Source: Flavobacterium granuli
GTDB taxonomy: Bacteria; Bacteroidota; Bacteroidia; Flavobacteriales; Flavobacteriaceae
Length of the DNA: 64,000 nucleotides
Assembly: GCF_900129705.1 (NCBI RefSeq)
Contig: NZ_FQWO01000004.1
Span: forward strand, 186,001 to 250,000
Direction: 5' to 3'
The notes beneath the pieces were generated by a model, which saw nothing but the letters and a program-made list of their open reading frames with translations, searched no databases and had not been told where the DNA came from. Of the stretch, positions 60,140 through 64,000 are shown piece by piece. Made by a program: the position numbers and the translations under genes. Numbering within the stretch: position 1 is the stretch's first letter; the number at the start of each line of letters is the position of its first letter.

Positions 60140-60481
60140 ATGAAAAAAATAATTATGATTATCGCCGTTGTGTTTTTTGGATTAAGTGCACAGGCGCAAG
60201 AGAAAAAAAATAAAAATGCCAAATATAATATTGATGTTAATGGCAATTGTGAGATGTGTAAAAAACGAATTGAGAAAGCTGCTTATGGAGTTTCGGGTGT
60301 GAAATCGGCAGTTTGGGATACAGGGACTCATCAATTGGGTTTAATTCTAAATGAGCAAAAAACCTCGCTTTTGGATGTTCAAAAAGCAGTTGCAAAAGTT
60401 GGGCATGATACAAAAGGAGTCAAAGCCACTCAAGAAGATTATGACAAACTTCACGGTTGTTGTTTGTACGAAAGAAATTAA
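60140..60481 (+). CDS. Exported heavy-metal-associated (HMA) domain protein
   Basis: A 113-residue protein with a signal peptide (GLSAQAQ) and one HMA ferredoxin-like domain (about 27-95). The metal motif is GNCEMCKKR (C37, C40). A further CC pair lies at 107-108 (HGCCLYERN). Such domains carry Cu(I) or similar thiophilic ions; being exported, this one should act in the periplasm, possibly passing metal from the TonB receptor. The gene lies 21 bp after the receptor gene and ends the operon. Confidence 0.87.
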   Translation: MKKIIMIIAVVFFGLSAQAQEKKNKNAKYNIDVNGNCEMCKKRIEKAAYGVSGVKSAVWDTGTHQLGLILNEQKTSLLDVQKAVAKVGHDTKGVKATQEDYDKLHGCCLYERN

Positions 60482-60487
60482 TAATTG

Positions 60488-60516
60488 AATCCAAGGTGAA
60501 AGCCTTGGATTTTTTT
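60488..60516 (+). terminator. Terminator of the metal-uptake operon
   Basis: AATCCAAGG (60488-60496), 6-nt loop, CCTTGGATT (60503-60511) and T6. Confidence 0.88.
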
Positions 60517-60619
60517 GATTTATAGTTAATAAAACTTTAAAAAGATTCAATAAATTGTTGTTCATATAATTTATGATTACTTTCACGCACGAATTATTTT
60601 AGCTTAAAAACAACAAAGA

Positions 60620-61309
60620 ATGAACAGTTTTGATTGGAAGAATTTAATAGACCCGCTTTTTTATATCCATTTTGATGTAAATGGAATAAAATTAGGTATT
60701 TACATCGTTTTATTTATTGTATTTGCAGAAACTGGGCTTTTTGCTGGTTTCTTTTTACCGGGCGACAGTTTGCTTTTCCTTGCGGGAATTTACAATAGAG
60801 AGTTAATAGAGAATATTTTATTTATAGAGAGTGATTTTGTAAATGTGACGCTCTTGGCATCTATGGTGGCCGCGGCCGGTATTTTAGGGAATATGATAGG
60901 TTACTGGTTTGGTTCTAAAAGTGGATACTATTTATATAATAAGGAAGATTCATTTTGGTTTAAGAGAAAATACCTTGTTCAGTCTAAAGATTTTTTTGAA
61001 AGACACGGTGGTAGAGCAATTATTTTTGCCAGATTTTTACCTATTTTCAGAACTTTTGCGCCAATAGTAGCAGGGATTGTAAATATGGAAAGAAAGAAAT
61101 TTATGTTTTATAATGTAGTGAGTTCTTTTGTTTGGTCTTTTACACTAATTTTTGCAGGTCATTATTTATACGGTTTCTTGCTTGACAGCTATCAAATAGA
61201 TTTGAAAGAGCATATTGAATTAATTGTTATAGGTTTGGTTGTTGTTACTCTTTTGCCAGTGATTCTTAAGTTTGCTAAAAAGATCCCTGCAGCTGAAGAT
61301 GACAAATAA
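60620..61309 (+). CDS. DedA family membrane protein
   Basis: A 229-residue inner-membrane protein of the DedA family, members of which are undecaprenyl-phosphate or phospholipid flippases/transporters. It carries ETGLFAGFFLPGDSLLFLAG, GNMIGYWFGSKSGYYLY and the family motif FARFLPIFRTFAPIVAG with its essential arginines. About four or five membrane segments. A UndP-recycling role would suit the wall genes, but relatives differ. It converges on groEL. Confidence 0.9.
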   Translation: MNSFDWKNLIDPLFYIHFDVNGIKLGIYIVLFIVFAETGLFAGFFLPGDSLLFLAGIYNRELIENILFIESDFVNVTLLASMVAAAGILGNMIGYWFGSKSGYYLYNKEDSFWFKRKYLVQSKDFFERHGGRAIIFARFLPIFRTFAPIVAGIVNMERKKFMFYNVVSSFVWSFTLIFAGHYLYGFLLDSYQIDLKEHIELIVIGLVVVTLLPVILKFAKKIPAAEDDK

Positions 61310-61355
61310 AAAAAATAATCAATTTAGATTGATTTGAATATTGTTTATACTAAAT

Positions 61356-61390
61356 AAAAAATCCGTTCACTTTTGGTGAACGGATTTTTT
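61356..61390. terminator. Bidirectional terminator between dedA and groEL
   Basis: AAAAAATCCGTTCAC (61356-61370), loop TTTTG, and the perfect complement 61376-61390: a 15-bp stem with A/T ends in both directions. Confidence 0.9.
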
Positions 61391-61409
61391 ATTTACAGAA
61401 AGGTTGATA

Positions 61410-63062
<1,653 letters not shown>

Positions 63063-63077
63063 TTATTTGTTGATCGA

Positions 63078-63353
63078 TTAGATTATTGCAAGAATATCAT
63101 CTTCTCTCATTATTAAGTAATCTTTTCCGTCTAATTTCAATTCAGTACCGGCATATTTTCCATAAAGAACACTGTCGCCTATTTTAACGGTCATTGCATG
63201 TTCTTTGGTTCCGTTTCCTACGGCAACAACAGTTCCTTTTTGTGGTTTTTCTTTAGCGGTATCTGGAATAAAAATCCCTGACGCAGTTTTGGTTTCAGCA
63301 GCCGCTGGTTCTATAAGAACTCGGTCAGAAAGTGGTTTAATGTTTAAAGCCAT
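63078..63353 (-). CDS. groES: 10 kDa co-chaperonin GroES
   Basis: Lid of the GroEL chamber, 91 residues. [24 protein letters not shown] contains the mobile loop (about residues 16-30), followed by [18 protein letters not shown] and the C-terminal [10 protein letters not shown]. First gene of groES-groEL. Upstream I find no CIRCE element; a TGTCA/TGGCA pair lies about 50-70 bp before the ATG. Confidence 0.97.
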   Translation of the reverse strand: MALNIKPLSDRVLIEPAAAETKTASGIFIPDTAKEKPQKGTVVAVGNGTKEHAMTVKIGDSVLYGKYAGTELKLDGKDYLIMREDDILAII

Positions 63354-63434
63354 GATTTTATTTTTTTAATTTTATGAATGCTGTTTAGATTTCAGAAATT
63401 ATGCCATTCTCCAAAAGGTGACATTTTTTCCTAT

Positions 63435-63462
63435 AAAAAATGCCAGCTTTGACAGGCTGGCA
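63435..63462 (-). terminator. Terminator of secG
   Basis: TGCCAGC (63441-63447) pairs with GCTGGCA (63456-63462) around an 8-nt loop; the minus strand runs into T6. It separates the TPR-secG unit from groES. Confidence 0.8.
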
Positions 63463-63485
63463 CTTTGTATATATATGTAATTAAA

Positions 63486-63806
63486 CTATTTTGCAGGATT
63501 TGCAGGTACGTTTTGTACAGGAGCAGGAGCTGCAGTTTCTGTATTGTCAATAATTTTAGAATCAGTATCGCTTAATGTTCCTGTAAAACTTAAGCTAGAA
63601 AGTAATACTAAGGCGATTAAAATAGTTGCTAGTGTCCAAGTACTTTTATCTAAGAAGTCAGTTGTTTTTTGTACACCACCCATTTGAGTTGAACCTCCTA
63701 ATGTAGAAGAAAGTCCGCCACCTTTAGGATTTTGAACCATTATAACTACGATTAATAGAAAACAAACTATAGTTATTAAAACTAAAAAAATTGAAAATGT
63801 GCTCAT
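63486..63806 (-). CDS. secG: Preprotein translocase subunit SecG
   Basis: Small SecYEG subunit, 106 residues, with two membrane helices (about 3-22 and 55-75). Between them is the family loop VQNPKGGGLSSTLGGSTQMGG, cited by its GGGLSS core. The C-terminal tail is Ala/Pro/Asn-rich. It starts 7 bp after the stop of the TPR gene, so the two share a transcript. Confidence 0.95.
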   Translation of the reverse strand: MSTFSIFLVLITIVCFLLIVVIMVQNPKGGGLSSTLGGSTQMGGVQKTTDFLDKSTWTLATILIALVLLSSLSFTGTLSDTDSKIIDNTETAAPAPVQNVPANPAK

Positions 63807-63813
63807 TGTTTAT

Positions 63814-64000
63814 TTAATTATTTTGTTGTAAAATCTTTATATCCGAGATGCGGTCTGCAAAGAAACTACTTTTTTCTGGATATTTCAAAATTAATATTTC
63901 ATAAGCTTGAATCGCTTTTTGATATTTTTTTTGTTCCAAATAGACTCTGGCCAAAGTTTCAGTCATCAGATGGCTATTGTCGTCTTTATTGATGTCAATG
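63814..64000 (-). CDS. Tetratricopeptide-repeat protein, C-terminal part
   Basis: The window edge cuts this gene; only the last 61 codons before the stop at 63814-63816 are present. They include a TPR-like helix pair (HLMTETLARVYLEQKKYQKA, then AYEILILKYPEKS) and end ILQQNN. The missing N-terminal part lies beyond 64000. Position directly upstream of secG suggests one operon. Confidence 0.75.
   Translation of the reverse strand, partial: IDINKDDNSHLMTETLARVYLEQKKYQKAIQAYEILILKYPEKSSFFADRISDIKILQQNN

Noticed and set aside
63393..63423. Sigma-54 promoter of groES
   Set aside because: TGGCA is present, but the -12 element is not TTGC at the required spacing.

Overview
The window looks like a chromosomal segment of a Flavobacterium-like member of the Flavobacteriaceae (Bacteroidota). 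The DNA is AT-rich. Promoters fit the Bacteroidetes pattern (TTG, about 19 bp, TANNTTTG) and purine-rich ribosome binding sites are mostly absent. The gene set includes gliding-motility gldB and gldC, a type IX secretion plug protein, a RpoD lacking region 1.1, exosortase F and an HYC_CC_PP protein. Nearly everything reads as core chromosome; I see no prophage, insertion sequence or CRISPR array.

Layout. 0.1-8.7 kb: T9SS plug protein, a methyltransferase, a broken GxxExxY gene between short inverted repeats, map, gpmI, a DUF5916 outer-membrane protein and an L,D-transpeptidase. 8.8-10.4 kb: a frameshifted GNAT gene, two identical tRNA-Gly(TCC) genes exactly 200 bp apart, and pepE. 10.5-16.4 kb: four tandem secreted carboxypeptidase-regulatory-like paralogues in two pairs, a DUF6702 protein and an M1 metallopeptidase. 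16.5-21.6 kb: tatA, a PAP2 phosphatase, an O-methyltransferase, rlmN, an alkaline-phosphatase-superfamily enzyme and a polyprenyl synthetase. 21.7-24.7 kb: ECF sigma factor, probable anti-sigma factor and an unusual multi-domain outer-membrane protein. 24.8-31.3 kb: dnaG, an orphan response regulator, nadE, gldB-gldC, engB and an alpha/beta hydrolase.

31.6-47.4 kb is the division and cell-wall (dcw) cluster in the order mraZ-rsmH-ftsL-ftsI-murE-mraY-murD-ftsW-murG-murC-ftsQ-ftsA-ftsZ. Many genes overlap, and it is preceded by 10-bp-phased GTGGT repeats that look like the MraZ operator. It makes the UDP-MurNAc-peptide and lipid precursors, the flippase/polymerase and transpeptidase, and the FtsA/FtsZ ring; murB, murF and ddl are absent. 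47.4-54.2 kb: yqeY, tRNA-Arg(TCG), an MtfA-like peptidase, rpe, rpoD, pnp, rpsO and a GAF-domain methionine sulfoxide reductase. 54.3-57.6 kb: exosortase xrtF with its partner, then an ATP-cone/PD-(D/E)XK nuclease next to a beta-CASP metallo-beta-lactamase RNase. 57.6-60.5 kb: a probable metal (copper-type) uptake set of HYC_CC_PP protein, TonB receptor and HMA-domain protein. 60.6-64 kb: DedA, groEL, groES, secG and the end of a TPR gene cut by the window edge.

Most convergent gene pairs are separated by one compact symmetric terminator. The least explained items are the ATP-cone nuclease/beta-CASP pair, the chimeric sigma-operon outer-membrane protein, a DnaG whose zinc-finger ligands are all replaced, an orphan XrtF, and a perfect 25-bp hairpin after rpoD. 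Functional calls rest on sequence recognition alone; no database search was run.
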